A stretch of DNA of 58,149 nucleotides from IMG/VR virus record IMGVR_UViG_3300034351_000038, positions 1 to 58,149 of that record. One strand, given 5' to 3'. The DNA is from a virus. This document shows positions 31,754 to 40,806 of the stretch, one piece after another; within the stretch, counting starts at the first letter, position 1; the number at the start of each line of letters is the position of its first letter. A program made the translations under genes and the position numbers. Below the pieces are notes generated by a model. That model was not told where the DNA came from. It saw nothing but the letters and a program-made list of their open reading frames with translations, and did no database searches.

Positions 31754-33310
31754 TTAGTTGAATTTGTAATCGCAAACGGTATTAAACCGTTTCTCTTGTT
31801 TTATCAAAATACCAACTGGCACATCAAGATCTTCTCTAACAGCATATAATTCATCGACTGTGTTTATGCTATTCTTACCAAGTCTAAGTTCAATCCAGCG
31901 CGCTGCCATCAATCTTGCATACCCTGAGTGCTCAAGACACACCCATTCTTTCGCCTCAAGCCCATCTAACGTATGATATGTAACAACCAAACTCGGAGGA
32001 CGCCCAAGCTTACGATAGATCTTGTAATCAACTTTTGAAACCTCAGTCCAAAACGTATCCCTCCTTAATATTTGTACATTGGTTGCATCATCAAGACCAT
32101 GCTTAAATTTAAACTCATGACCACAATGACAATGTGTAACCCTTGGGTGATGAATCGCACCACACGCGGGACACTTCTTAGTTATCGGGGCCCCTCCTGT
32201 CTTTTCCCTCTTTCGCGCAACTACAACATCATTTATTGGCCCAAGCCTTTGTGTGTTACCTGCAAAATCCATCACACCGAAATGGGTTTTCCCTGGGAAG
32301 ATCCTTGTGCCCCTGCCAACCATCTGAACGTGGTAGACAGGAGATTTTGTTGATCTACCACATACAATCAAATCAACCTGCTTTGAGTTATATCCAGTTG
32401 TCAATGCATTGACACTAACAATTGCTTTATAGTAACCCTCTTCGTGCTGCCTCAGAATCTTTTCTCTATCACCATCCATTTTTGAATGAACAACATTGGC
32501 TCTAATACCAGATCGAATTAGATATTCGGCCATATGATCCGCGTGGTTGATGTCTATTGCGAACAATAACCATTTCTTATAATCTTCACCTACCCTTATT
32601 ACCTCATCTATGAGTGCTCTGGTTACTCTATCCCTATCAAAAGCACGAGACAGATCTCCTGATGCGAAATCTCCTGCTACAGTCCTTATCCCTTTTACAT
32701 CAAAATTCATTTTTGTCGCTAGTGTCCTTGGTGGACATAAAAATCCTCTATCTATCAATTCATTGAATTTATCATATGATGTATAATCATAAATCAAATC
32801 ATCAAAGAATGAATCTGACTGTCCGTATATGTACCCCACACCAAGTCTGTATTTTGTAGCAGTAAGACCAACACAAGCAACATTACTAAACTCCTTCAAG
32901 AACGTCCTATACATCCCTTCCTCTTTTGGTGGGATAAGATGTGCCTCATCTATTATAATTAACTTAACATCATTGAACAAGCTAGGGTTCTTATAAATTG
33001 ATTGTATGCCTGCAACAGAAACCTGGTCAGTAGTTCTCGAATTTAATCCTGCAGAATACAGCCCTGGAGAGATATCAGTTAGCTCATTTATCGTGTCGTA
33101 ATCTTGCTGAAGTATCTCTCTAACGTGAGATATAATTAGGACGTTTATCCCCCACCTACTAACTGCCTGCTCGACTATATCTGCTATCACAACGGTTTTG
33201 CCCGTCCCAGTAGGCAACCCTATGACTGGGTTCTTACCCTTGTTCTTCCTCAAATAATTGAACAATGTCTCTGGGATAGGCTCTTGATAGTAATATGGTT
33301 TGATTTTCAT
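31754..33310 (-). CDS. SF2 DEAH-box helicase with zinc finger
   Basis: 518 residues. The helicase motifs are in order: Walker A GLPTGTGKT (31-39), DEAH (121-124), LTATKYR (149-155), ALTTGYN (302-308) and motif VI QMVGRGTR (329-336). A four-cysteine zinc finger follows (Cys380, 383, 394, 396), then a C-terminal domain of about 110 residues. The layout matches phage UvsW/type III restriction-like repair helicases that remodel forks and recombination intermediates. It stands next to a PD-(D/E)XK nuclease, SSB-like protein and Sak4-like ATPase, forming a recombination set. Confidence 0.93.
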   Translation of the reverse strand: MKIKPYYYQEPIPETLFNYLRKNKGKNPVIGLPTGTGKTVVIADIVEQAVSRWGINVLIISHVREILQQDYDTINELTDISPGLYSAGLNSRTTDQVSVAGIQSIYKNPSLFNDVKLIIIDEAHLIPPKEEGMYRTFLKEFSNVACVGLTATKYRLGVGYIYGQSDSFFDDLIYDYTSYDKFNELIDRGFLCPPRTLATKMNFDVKGIRTVAGDFASGDLSRAFDRDRVTRALIDEVIRVGEDYKKWLLFAIDINHADHMAEYLIRSGIRANVVHSKMDGDREKILRQHEEGYYKAIVSVNALTTGYNSKQVDLIVCGRSTKSPVYHVQMVGRGTRIFPGKTHFGVMDFAGNTQRLGPINDVVVARKREKTGGAPITKKCPACGAIHHPRVTHCHCGHEFKFKHGLDDATNVQILRRDTFWTEVSKVDYKIYRKLGRPPSLVVTYHTLDGLEAKEWVCLEHSGYARLMAARWIELRLGKNSINTVDELYAVREDLDVPVGILIKQEKRFNTVCDYKFN

Positions 33311-33337
33311 TTTGTCCTATCCTACGAGTTTTTGTTC

Positions 33338-34177
33338 TTATGTAATAAATAGATCTGAAACAGAATACTTATCACATCCAACAATTTGCTTTTCAAACGG
33401 TATAGAATCAATCTTATTGGCACTGCAAGACCAGCGTCCACCATCTTCTAAATCTGAATATTCGCATGTCCTACAATTCTTATCTACAGGTTCCATTGCA
33501 AAACACTTTTCCCTTGCACCACACATACGACACTCAAACCATGTTTTTTCTCCGTTCCCTATCCTTTCGAATTGGTTTTTCGCAGTCAATATATCAACCT
33601 CTGCGCGGAGAGCCATATCATAGACGCTCTTGTCGAAATTTATAATGAAGTAAAGTCTTTCATCTGTGTTTTTATTTTTAACAACAAACAATGTCTTATT
33701 AAGATTCATTTTCCCCATATATAAATTGATCTGCCATATATATGCTGGCTCATAATCAATAAGGCCCTTATGATTTGTTTCTGGGTCATAAAGATTCTTG
33801 AATGCATTAAACCTTTCGTTATTAGCTGTTTTGCACTCAAGCAAGAACGTCTCTTCTGGATCGTCTATGACACCTAGTACCTTAGCATCAATATGGCCAC
33901 CAGAATGCCCCTGTAGGCCTGGCACTTCTAATTGCTGATCAAATACGGTGCACCCTACATCCTCAAGCTCATTTATGAGGATATCCTCTTCTGCGTGCCC
34001 TACATTTAAAAGTCTTTCCTTTCTTGGATTAATTGGTTTGTAAAAAGCCAATCTGAACGAATACAATACATATCTTTTGCATTTATGTCCTATAATAGAA
34101 TACCCAAGATACTCACGTTTAGAAGGGAAGACATCCATGTCTTCGATTTGTTGTTCTATCAACGTTCTACTTTCCAT
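33338..34177 (-). CDS. PD-(D/E)XK nuclease with C-terminal cysteine cluster
   Basis: 279 residues. The nuclease core shows GHID (Asp97), ECK (Glu114/Lys116) and a downstream helix YIWQINLYM with Gln149, as in RecB/Cas4-type exonucleases. The C-terminal region has at least eight cysteines, beginning FECRMCGAREKC and including CRTCEYSD, which could hold a 4Fe-4S cluster (Cas4/AddB-like) or zinc. Probably the exonuclease that makes single-stranded ends for the annealing system encoded upstream. Confidence 0.87.
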   Translation of the reverse strand: MESRTLIEQQIEDMDVFPSKREYLGYSIIGHKCKRYVLYSFRLAFYKPINPRKERLLNVGHAEEDILINELEDVGCTVFDQQLEVPGLQGHSGGHIDAKVLGVIDDPEETFLLECKTANNERFNAFKNLYDPETNHKGLIDYEPAYIWQINLYMGKMNLNKTLFVVKNKNTDERLYFIINFDKSVYDMALRAEVDILTAKNQFERIGNGEKTWFECRMCGAREKCFAMEPVDKNCRTCEYSDLEDGGRWSCSANKIDSIPFEKQIVGCDKYSVSDLFIT

Positions 34178-34183
34178 TTTTGC

Positions 34184-34672
34184 TCAAAACGGAGTATCAT
34201 CATCATCTTCCTGTTCATCGACACTTGTATCAACAGGACCAGACACAGGCATAACACCATCAGCCTTTTTAAATGCAACGATCCTATTACCAGCTGGGTA
34301 TTTACCTTGTGCTTCCTGTTTAACAAGCTTAATAGTCATAGGTTTCCCATGTAATACTTCCGTGACCTCTAAATCTCCTGCGAACCCAACTGCGTCGCAA
34401 ATACTACGCAGTCTTGAGTGGGCACTACGTTCTGCTTCTTTATTTTTGTTTACTATACATAGATTCTCATAAATAACTCGACCTTTACCTTTTGGTCCAA
34501 CAATATCAAAACGCAACGCAAGAATCTTTCCGCTTTGATCTTTTGCATTAGGGCCAGGTGCTTTGATTTCACTCTTTGTTATTTTTGCAAGATACTCTCC
34601 CTCAGGCAGAGGCAAAAAATCACCCATTGGTTCGTGATCACTGGTATTAAATGCTTTTGGTAATGTAGGCAT
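34184..34672 (-). CDS. DUF669-like single-stranded-DNA-binding protein
   Basis: 162 residues. The N-terminal FLPLPEGEYLAKITKSEIKAP and KGRVIYENLCIVN phrases match the DUF669 family, which lies beside Sak4 ATPases in many phages. The C-terminus ends in an acidic tail with DDDDTPF, very close to the DDDIPF tip by which bacterial SSB recruits partner enzymes. It likely protects ssDNA and recruits host or phage repair proteins. GAGAGGAAT precedes the ATG. Confidence 0.87.
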   Translation of the reverse strand: MPTLPKAFNTSDHEPMGDFLPLPEGEYLAKITKSEIKAPGPNAKDQSGKILALRFDIVGPKGKGRVIYENLCIVNKNKEAERSAHSRLRSICDAVGFAGDLEVTEVLHGKPMTIKLVKQEAQGKYPAGNRIVAFKKADGVMPVSGPVDTSVDEQEDDDDTPF

Positions 34673-34676
34673 GGTG

Positions 34677-35384
34677 TTATTCCTCTCTCTCTTGTTCTAC
34701 TTCGCTTTTCTGCTCTTTGGTTTTTTTAGCTTGAATTTTTTCAAATATATGAGTTAAGTTTGGTTTCTCGATTTGATTTAATTTCCCACTCCTATCTTTT
34801 GCAGCATATGAAATATCTGGCTGCGTTTGTAAATACCTATACTTCTTTCCTTTTTCTGTAACACCGATCCTCAAACAAAACAGCTCATCGAAATAAAACG
34901 GCAAATTAAGCTGATTTGTTTTTCCTGGCATCATCGGTCTATATGATGTAATACCACTGTAATCATCAGTAAAGACACCTTGTTTGGCTGTGAAGTATAC
35001 ATGCTTATCTTCGATGTTTCTAAATTTTGTAATCCATTTATGCATTAAATCATTTAACTTCCCATACGCTTGCCTCCCATCACTAACATTTTGTTTGTTT
35101 GTCAGTAATATTGATTCTGCTATATCAGAAATTGAATCTAAACAAATTGTACTATAGCTAGATGCAACAGCATAATCAAAACTTTCCTCTAACTCATCAA
35201 CAGTGTTAACAACCACAAACGGCAATCCAAACTCTTGCAAAGACAGCAATCCATTTTCTGTCGATATAATAAGTGGATTTGGAGCAGTTGCACACAATCT
35301 AGTTTTGCCAATTCCAGCATCACTATAGACAATCACTTTGACTGTACCACCCAAGTCAGCGGTATTTTTTACGGTTATCGCCAC
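34677..35384 (-). CDS. Sak4-like RecA-fold annealing ATPase (AAA_24)
   Basis: 235 residues. Walker A is YSDAGIGKTRL (near residues 20-30) and Walker B is in SYSTICLDSISDI. TAKQGVFTD and SYRPMMPGKTNQL are typical for Sak4/AAA_24 ATPases that anneal single strands together with an SSB-like partner, encoded next. The start is GTG at 35384 after GAGGAGGAAT. The charged C-terminus is rich in Glu/Lys. Confidence 0.88.
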   Translation of the reverse strand: MAITVKNTADLGGTVKVIVYSDAGIGKTRLCATAPNPLIISTENGLLSLQEFGLPFVVVNTVDELEESFDYAVASSYSTICLDSISDIAESILLTNKQNVSDGRQAYGKLNDLMHKWITKFRNIEDKHVYFTAKQGVFTDDYSGITSYRPMMPGKTNQLNLPFYFDELFCLRIGVTEKGKKYRYLQTQPDISYAAKDRSGKLNQIEKPNLTHIFEKIQAKKTKEQKSEVEQEREE

Positions 35385-35387
35385 TAG

Positions 35388-35771
35388 TTATTCCTCCTCA
35401 AGCACTGGCTTGGTTTTTATAGTTGGGGCACTAGGCTTTGTTTCTACACACTCGTCTAAATTCTTGCGCTCTTCCTCAGAAAGCTTTTTGTACTTGCTTA
35501 GTGACAATTCGTATTTTACAGAAACGCAATCTTTCTCTTTTTCTGTAAACTTATCTTTGTTTTTCTCATAATCCTTGAGTACGATTTTGTAGCTATAATC
35601 TCTTTTTACATCTGCAATATCTCCATTGGTGATAATAGTCTCCTTACCTTTTTTATCATCACCAAGAACCATAGAAGCTATCTCCTTACGCAAACTCATC
35701 TCTCTTTCTTTGTAAAATGATAGTTCAGTACTTGCGAATTTCCACTCTTCGAAAAGCTCTTCTCTATTCAT
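35388..35771 (-). CDS. Hypothetical helical protein, 127 aa
   Basis: Starts MNREELFEEWKFASTELSFYKEREMSLRKEIA and is almost entirely charged helix, ending KPSAPTIKTKPVLEEE. Proteins of this form often precede Sak4/DUF669 genes in phages, and a role in the recombination complex is plausible but not shown. The start at 35771 avoids the 26-base overlap with the endolysin that the longer frame (from 35798) would need. Confidence 0.7.
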   Translation of the reverse strand: MNREELFEEWKFASTELSFYKEREMSLRKEIASMVLGDDKKGKETIITNGDIADVKRDYSYKIVLKDYEKNKDKFTEKEKDCVSVKYELSLSKYKKLSEEERKNLDECVETKPSAPTIKTKPVLEEE

Positions 35772-35772
35772 A

Positions 35773-36180
35773 TTAAGGCCTAAATGTTTTGATACCAATG
35801 TGGTTTCTCACATCTATATGCAACCACGGTACGTTAAGTTCAAGACCCCTTATCAAATTGTAAGGACTCCTATGTTGATTATTCAATATATCCTCTCTTA
35901 CTTTATCTACAGTAGTCTTTGAAAAAAGACAATCGACAGCTCTACCAAATGAATGCTGACTGTATTTTCTGTAATACTTGCAGCCAGGAACTCTCAACCC
36001 AGACTCTGATCTATTCCCTCCATCATCCCAAGTGTTTATGATAATAGGACCATATATATTCCTAAGTGAGTCGATCAAAGATAACAGTGTTGGATCTAAT
36101 AGTTCCCACGCTTTACGTCCACGATCTGCATACACACTAGGCGGAACCAATTCTTGAATTTTAAAATACCTACACTCCAT
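35773..36180 (-). CDS. Peptidase M15 endolysin
   Basis: 135 residues. The metallopeptidase M15 motif SQHSFGRAVD (His76, Asp83) and the second motif WLHIDVR (His121) give the zinc site of D-Ala-D-Ala carboxypeptidase/L-Ala-D-Glu endopeptidase lysins. It cuts the peptide stems of peptidoglycan at lysis. It has no signal peptide, so it needs a holin. It is encoded in the replication operon, far from the 3TM holin at 8294 but next to a two-TM protein. Confidence 0.92.
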   Translation of the reverse strand: MECRYFKIQELVPPSVYADRGRKAWELLDPTLLSLIDSLRNIYGPIIINTWDDGGNRSESGLRVPGCKYYRKYSQHSFGRAVDCLFSKTTVDKVREDILNNQHRSPYNLIRGLELNVPWLHIDVRNHIGIKTFRP

Positions 36181-36469
36181 TCATAGCCTCTATTAATCTT
36201 CTCAAAGCACTTTCTGTAGCCATCGCTCTAGTTAATGCATCTTTGTATACCTTTTCAATCAATCCTAGAGCGGTTTTATGAAACTCTTTTGATTGGTCAG
36301 CTAACCTCGCGGACCTTTTAAATAAAGACGAAGCAAAAAATAAAACAAATTCCATTTGAATATATATAAAAGAGAATGCAGCAGCAAGTAAAAAACCATA
36401 ATATTTGTACAACATAATAGCAAAAAACGCAGACACTCCAATCCTAATAAAATTAAACAAATATCTCAT
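36170..36469 (-). CDS. Two-TM membrane protein, possible second holin or lysis regulator
   Basis: 99 residues: two N-terminal membrane helices (about residues 5-25 and 27-48, rich in Phe/Ala) and a basic amphipathic C-terminal half (LFKRSARLADQSKEFH ... LTRAMATESALRRLIEAM). It overlaps the endolysin start by 11 bases and the metallophosphoesterase stop by 4 bases. The neighbour suggests a holin, antiholin or spanin-like role. No family match recognised. Confidence 0.72.
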   Translation of the reverse strand: MRYLFNFIRIGVSAFFAIMLYKYYGFLLAAAFSFIYIQMEFVLFFASSLFKRSARLADQSKEFHKTALGLIEKVYKDALTRAMATESALRRLIEAMNGV

Positions 36470-38001
36470 TTTAGTCTCCTCATTATTGGTGACAACTCAC
36501 CTTTTACGATGCTATGCAAACAACATTTTCCATTGTCATATATTATTCCATTTGTTTTCATTGTGGAATCATATCCCTTTACATATGGTGGTGTTGACAT
36601 CGCCCCAACCTGATAGCATCCCTTCTCTATTCCTCCAGCGTGGTCATGTCCACACATAACCTTGTGCCCAGTCCTAGCAAAGGATTTAAGGCTTCCTCTG
36701 GCCCCTCTACCACCTCTGTGACCGTGTTGAGAGCAGTCTATGCCAGCCACCGAGAAGTAATCGTTGTAGTCAACGAACGTCAATTCGTTACTGCAGTATT
36801 TTTGCAAAAACAACCTATACAAATGACCATCACCACCCACAAGAAAGTCACCCCTTGCCATTTCACCGAGTTCGAAATAAAGATCAAGGTTTACCACATC
36901 GTTCTTTGGGTTGAATCTATTGAACCATTGATCTAAATGCTCGTGATGATTTGACCTAATCACTACTGCATTTTTCTTATCTTTCAAAAAATCAACAGAC
37001 AACATTAATTCGTCGCGAATTGAAAACTCACAATCAGTGTTCTTCCACAAATGAAACAATACATCATCTTTATGGTGATGTGATCCAATATGGTGATCGT
37101 GTACATCATTAAAAATTTGATATCTTGGGTTAAACACATCCGCGAGATATCTCATCTTTTCATGTATGTTTTTATCCAAAAATCTTACATGGATGTCTCC
37201 ATACATAAGTCCTGCAACACCATCAATCTTTGTGATCGTGTCTGGGGTGTAGTATTTGTCGAATAAATACGCTCCGGTACCATCGAAGTGAATTTGAGTT
37301 ACCCAAAACTTATCACCTTCCACTTCCACAAACAACGCGGAGATCGAGTGGTGCCTAGATGCTTTGGTTGCCTGCCTTGACATACCATAGTTTTGCTTAC
37401 TGATTGTTCCAGTAGTATGCAACATCTTTGGAAGAAACTCATAGGCAGTAGGCACAAACTTCAAAGCTACCTGCTGATGGCCATATATCTCTGATTGTAT
37501 GCGACCATTGTTATCAAGGCCATTCAACGGGCTTACGCTTGTGTACGGAATTCTCGATGCATCTCCACCACGAACTATTATTGATTCGTTCAAAGAAATG
37601 TCTGTATTACATATATATTTATATATCTCCACAGGCCAACTATAACCAGAAGATACACCCATATGAAACAAATCTGGGTTTTTATACACCGTTGGTATAA
37701 TAGCCAAAGATGCATCGAGATCACCCTTGATGTTTTCAAATGTCATAAGTGCGTCCATTACTACATCAGTGTCGTTTACAGCAGATGTGATTATGAATCT
37801 ATCCTTACTCAATATCTTATCTACTTTTGCCTTTGGCAAAAGACTTGGTTTTTCCTTAAGCGGTCTCGTTGTTCTAAAATTACACAATGGGCAACGATAT
37901 CTTCTCTTACCACTCTCTGCATATGTATCCCAATTATTCATTCCCTTATTACCACACTTTGGACAATATAGATTTTCATCTAATTTTTTTGACTCTGTCA
38001 T
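36466..38001 (-). CDS. Metallophosphoesterase with N-terminal zinc ribbon
   Basis: 511 residues. A four-cysteine zinc ribbon (Cys13, 16, 37, 40) is followed by a calcineurin-type phosphoesterase with all motifs: GDIH (Asp269/His271), FNDVHDHH (Asp299), RSNHHE (Asn351/His352), SQHGH (His426) and CGHDH (His452/His454). The zinc ribbon and histidine-rich insert suggest a DNA substrate. Phage T5 protein A1, needed for host DNA degradation and second-step transfer, is the kind of protein I would compare first, but similarity was not tested. It overlaps its neighbours by 4 bases on both sides. Confidence 0.85.
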   Translation of the reverse strand: MTESKKLDENLYCPKCGNKGMNNWDTYAESGKRRYRCPLCNFRTTRPLKEKPSLLPKAKVDKILSKDRFIITSAVNDTDVVMDALMTFENIKGDLDASLAIIPTVYKNPDLFHMGVSSGYSWPVEIYKYICNTDISLNESIIVRGGDASRIPYTSVSPLNGLDNNGRIQSEIYGHQQVALKFVPTAYEFLPKMLHTTGTISKQNYGMSRQATKASRHHSISALFVEVEGDKFWVTQIHFDGTGAYLFDKYYTPDTITKIDGVAGLMYGDIHVRFLDKNIHEKMRYLADVFNPRYQIFNDVHDHHIGSHHHKDDVLFHLWKNTDCEFSIRDELMLSVDFLKDKKNAVVIRSNHHEHLDQWFNRFNPKNDVVNLDLYFELGEMARGDFLVGGDGHLYRLFLQKYCSNELTFVDYNDYFSVAGIDCSQHGHRGGRGARGSLKSFARTGHKVMCGHDHAGGIEKGCYQVGAMSTPPYVKGYDSTMKTNGIIYDNGKCCLHSIVKGELSPIMRRLK

Positions 38002-38363
38002 TTTATCTGCTCCGCGTGTGTGCCATCATCTACACTTAGGAAATGATAATTAGGATGATTTTTTGTCAGAAAAATAGCCATAGCAAAAGTAGCAATATCG
38101 CGCAGACATTCACCGTTGCCAGTTTTTCGAAATATCTTAGTTCGTCTTATGATCTCCTTTGCTTGATCATAATTCCATTTGTTTTCTGTTTGGAGTCCGT
38201 ATCTAAACCTGGCCATAATACTAGCGTTGCGCATTAACTCAAAAAATTCCTCTGAATACATAGCCTCACATATGTAATCAAAATCTTCTTTCTTATCCCC
38301 AACTGGGGTTACCAATACGTTTGACAAAAGGTGATCTCTGATATGTTCGGTAACGCTTTTCAT
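37998..38363 (-). CDS. Conserved phage hypothetical protein, 121 aa
   Basis: Helical protein with SIMARFRYGLQTENKWNYDQAKEIIRRTKIF and GECLRDIATFAMAIFLTKNHPNYHF, a pattern I recall in many unrelated phages near nucleotide-metabolism genes, always without known function. Ends LSVDDGTHAEQIK. AAGAGGA site upstream. Overlaps the phosphoesterase start by 4 bases. Confidence 0.75.
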   Translation of the reverse strand: MKSVTEHIRDHLLSNVLVTPVGDKKEDFDYICEAMYSEEFFELMRNASIMARFRYGLQTENKWNYDQAKEIIRRTKIFRKTGNGECLRDIATFAMAIFLTKNHPNYHFLSVDDGTHAEQIK

Positions 38364-38381
38364 GTTGTATTCCTCTTAGCC

Positions 38382-40178
38382 TTAATCACATTCTTTGCGG
38401 CCAGTTGTTGGATCTATCCTGCACGCCTTACCTTCGTCATTAGATTCAATAATCCCCTTTTTGCTACCTGCATCCCTGTACGTAGTACAACCCTTGGCAC
38501 CACCATCCCATGCTCTAACATATATATCCTTGAAGTCTTCCCAGGTTATATCAGACGGCAGATTACACGTCTTGCTAACTGCAGAATCTACATTAGCGGC
38601 AGCAGTAAACAATACTTTAAGATGTTCATCCACTGTGACATCAGCGCATCTTTTGCCATTGACACCAAGAAACGCATGACCGTAGTCAACTTGATCCACG
38701 ATTCTTGGGCCATTAAAATCAATGATCTGCCTCTTTGTGTTATACGCAAAAACAGGCTCGATGCCAGATGATACGTTATCTGCGCACATCGAAATAGTTC
38801 CGGTTGGGGCTATGGATGTTAGATGTGAATTTCTGATCCCATATTTTGCTATTAGATCCACTGTATCTTCATCAAGTGTTTTAATAAACTTAGACTCAAG
38901 ATATTTATCCTTGTCAAACAGCTTGAATACACCCTTCTTTCTTGCTACCTCTACACTTGTCTTATAAGCTACATTTTTTAGGTGAGATAGGATATGATTC
39001 TCAAAACGACAAAAATTATCTGATCCGTATTCAAATCCAAGAGCTTCACCAGTGTTAGCTAAGCCTGTAACACCAATCCCCATCCTACGCTTTGTATAAG
39101 CCTCTACCCTTTGCTCTTCCAAAGGGAACCTAGACTTCTCTGGTACATTGTCCATTGCCATAACTACTACCCTTACATCATCATCAAATTGATCATAGTC
39201 AAATGAATATCTTCCGAATGTGTCCCTGTACAAATATCTTGTCAAGTTAAAAGAGCCAAGGAGACATGCACCATAAGGAGGAAGAGGTTGTTCCCCACAT
39301 GGGTTTGTTGCGACTATAGTTTCGCAATAATGAAGATTGTTCATCTCATTTATTCTATCAACGAAAAGAACCCCAGGATCGTCCCAGTCCCAAGTGCTAC
39401 GCATAAGCTCATCCCACAACCAGCGGGGATCAACTTCCCTATATATCTTGCCATTGAATTTTAATGGAAATGGCTTATCGTTAATCAAACATTTCATGAA
39501 CCTATCGGTTATTGCTACAGAAATATTGAACGCACTCAAAGCAAGAGTTGATTGCAGAGCAACCTTCATATCATTCTTTCTATCACATTCCTCAAGATCT
39601 TCTACCATATCCCATACATCTTGCATTCCTTGAGATGGATGTTTCGATCTAATGAACTCTTCGATATCTGGATGATCGATCCTGATAACACCCATCTGAG
39701 CCCCGCGTCTGTGGCCTGCTGAAGACACACGACCGCACACAGCATTATAAATATGCATAAAGCTGACTGCACCAGATGAATATGATTGCAGTTTTTTTAT
39801 CAAATCTCCACGTGGCCGAAGGGTACTAAAATCGTACCCAATTCCACCACCCATGCGCATAGTTTGTGCAGCTTGCTTGGCAACCTCCATTATTGAATTT
39901 TCTCCTTCAACAAAAGAGTCTCTGATTGTTCCAGACACAAAGCAGTTGTATGCCGTCACATTTTTTGTTGACCCAATAGCTGATTGCACCCTACCGCCAG
40001 GCATAAACCGCATATTAAGCAAGATTTCTCTTAGCGCAGAATAGTGTTCATCATCATCCTTCAGTGTGCTAGCAACACGTGTTACAACCTCCTCAAAAGT
40101 CTCTCCTTCCCCACAATATTTTTCTTTATATAGCCGTTTAGCAAATGTCGTTTGAGGTCCGATGATATTTTTATTCAA
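38382..40178 (-). CDS. nrdJ: Class II (B12-dependent) ribonucleotide reductase
   Basis: 598 residues. Reduces ribonucleotides to deoxyribonucleotides using adenosylcobalamin, so it needs no oxygen and no small subunit. The active site shows Cys79 in AYNCF, the radical Cys294 in TNPCGE and Cys305 in GACLLGSFNL (11 apart as in class II enzymes), plus APTGTIS. The C-terminus ends in a cysteine pair (CRIDPTTGRKECD), probably for re-reduction. No separate NrdB-like gene is seen. The start is TTG at 40178, eight bases after GAGGG. Confidence 0.95.
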   Translation of the reverse strand: MNKNIIGPQTTFAKRLYKEKYCGEGETFEEVVTRVASTLKDDDEHYSALREILLNMRFMPGGRVQSAIGSTKNVTAYNCFVSGTIRDSFVEGENSIMEVAKQAAQTMRMGGGIGYDFSTLRPRGDLIKKLQSYSSGAVSFMHIYNAVCGRVSSAGHRRGAQMGVIRIDHPDIEEFIRSKHPSQGMQDVWDMVEDLEECDRKNDMKVALQSTLALSAFNISVAITDRFMKCLINDKPFPLKFNGKIYREVDPRWLWDELMRSTWDWDDPGVLFVDRINEMNNLHYCETIVATNPCGEQPLPPYGACLLGSFNLTRYLYRDTFGRYSFDYDQFDDDVRVVVMAMDNVPEKSRFPLEEQRVEAYTKRRMGIGVTGLANTGEALGFEYGSDNFCRFENHILSHLKNVAYKTSVEVARKKGVFKLFDKDKYLESKFIKTLDEDTVDLIAKYGIRNSHLTSIAPTGTISMCADNVSSGIEPVFAYNTKRQIIDFNGPRIVDQVDYGHAFLGVNGKRCADVTVDEHLKVLFTAAANVDSAVSKTCNLPSDITWEDFKDIYVRAWDGGAKGCTTYRDAGSKKGIIESNDEGKACRIDPTTGRKECD

Positions 40179-40202
40179 ATTGTTACCCTCTATTTTTATG
40201 TT

Positions 40203-40571
40203 TTACGTCTCCTTCAGTGGAAAAGGAGTTTTGTGGGTTGGCGCTTTCCTATTGACAACCCTACGGACGATATTTTCTGGTGTCAAAGGTTGAAGATTCC
40301 TTCCAACCTCAGAGTTTCTAAAGAGATAATAAGCAAATCGTGTATAACCAAGAGTTTCAAGAGCGCGTTTCGCGATACACCACGTTCTTTCATTGACTAA
40401 TGAAGCATAGTTTCCCCAACCATAATAGGTTTCTCTTTCGTCAAGATATTTATTATCAAGTGTAAAAAACTCCCAATTGCCACTTTTACCTTTTGAGATT
40501 TTGGTGACAAGCCTCCTAGCACACTTAATTGCGAATCTAATTTCTTTTTCAGAGAAAGCTTTGGTACTCAT
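40203..40571 (-). CDS. Hypothetical protein, 122 aa
   Basis: Basic, aromatic-rich soluble protein (FAIKCARRLVTKISKGKSGNWEFFTLDNKY ... TWCIAKRALETLGYTRFAYYLF). The end is proline- and lysine-rich. GGAG precedes the ATG. It overlaps the upstream gene by 23 bases. No family recognised. Confidence 0.7.
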   Translation of the reverse strand: MSTKAFSEKEIRFAIKCARRLVTKISKGKSGNWEFFTLDNKYLDERETYYGWGNYASLVNERTWCIAKRALETLGYTRFAYYLFRNSEVGRNLQPLTPENIVRRVVNRKAPTHKTPFPLKET

Positions 40572-40806
40572 AATTTAAACTCCTAAGATAGTTTTCAGCT
40601 GCCTTATACATACAATCGATTAAGTCATCGCTAACAAAATCAATTATATTGACATTTTTGTAGGCTACCTCCCTCAAATATATCTCTTCACAACTACCCG
40701 GTGAAAATGCGCCTTCTACTACACACGGCGCTTCAGCCGGTTCATATTCAAAAACAACCTCAAGCTGTTTGTCACAATAAAGTGTATTGAACCTATATTG
40801 TATCAT
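40549..40806 (-). CDS. Conserved phage hypothetical protein, 85 aa
   Basis: Contains LEVVFEYEPAEAPCVVEGAFSPGSCEEIYLREVAYKNVNIIDF. The EYEPAE...G...PG...E..L..V....I pattern is frequent in short phage proteins of unknown function. Start supported by GGAG and an ATGA overlap with the gene before it. Confidence 0.75.
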   Translation of the reverse strand: MIQYRFNTLYCDKQLEVVFEYEPAEAPCVVEGAFSPGSCEEIYLREVAYKNVNIIDFVSDDLIDCMYKAAENYLRSLNYEYQSFL

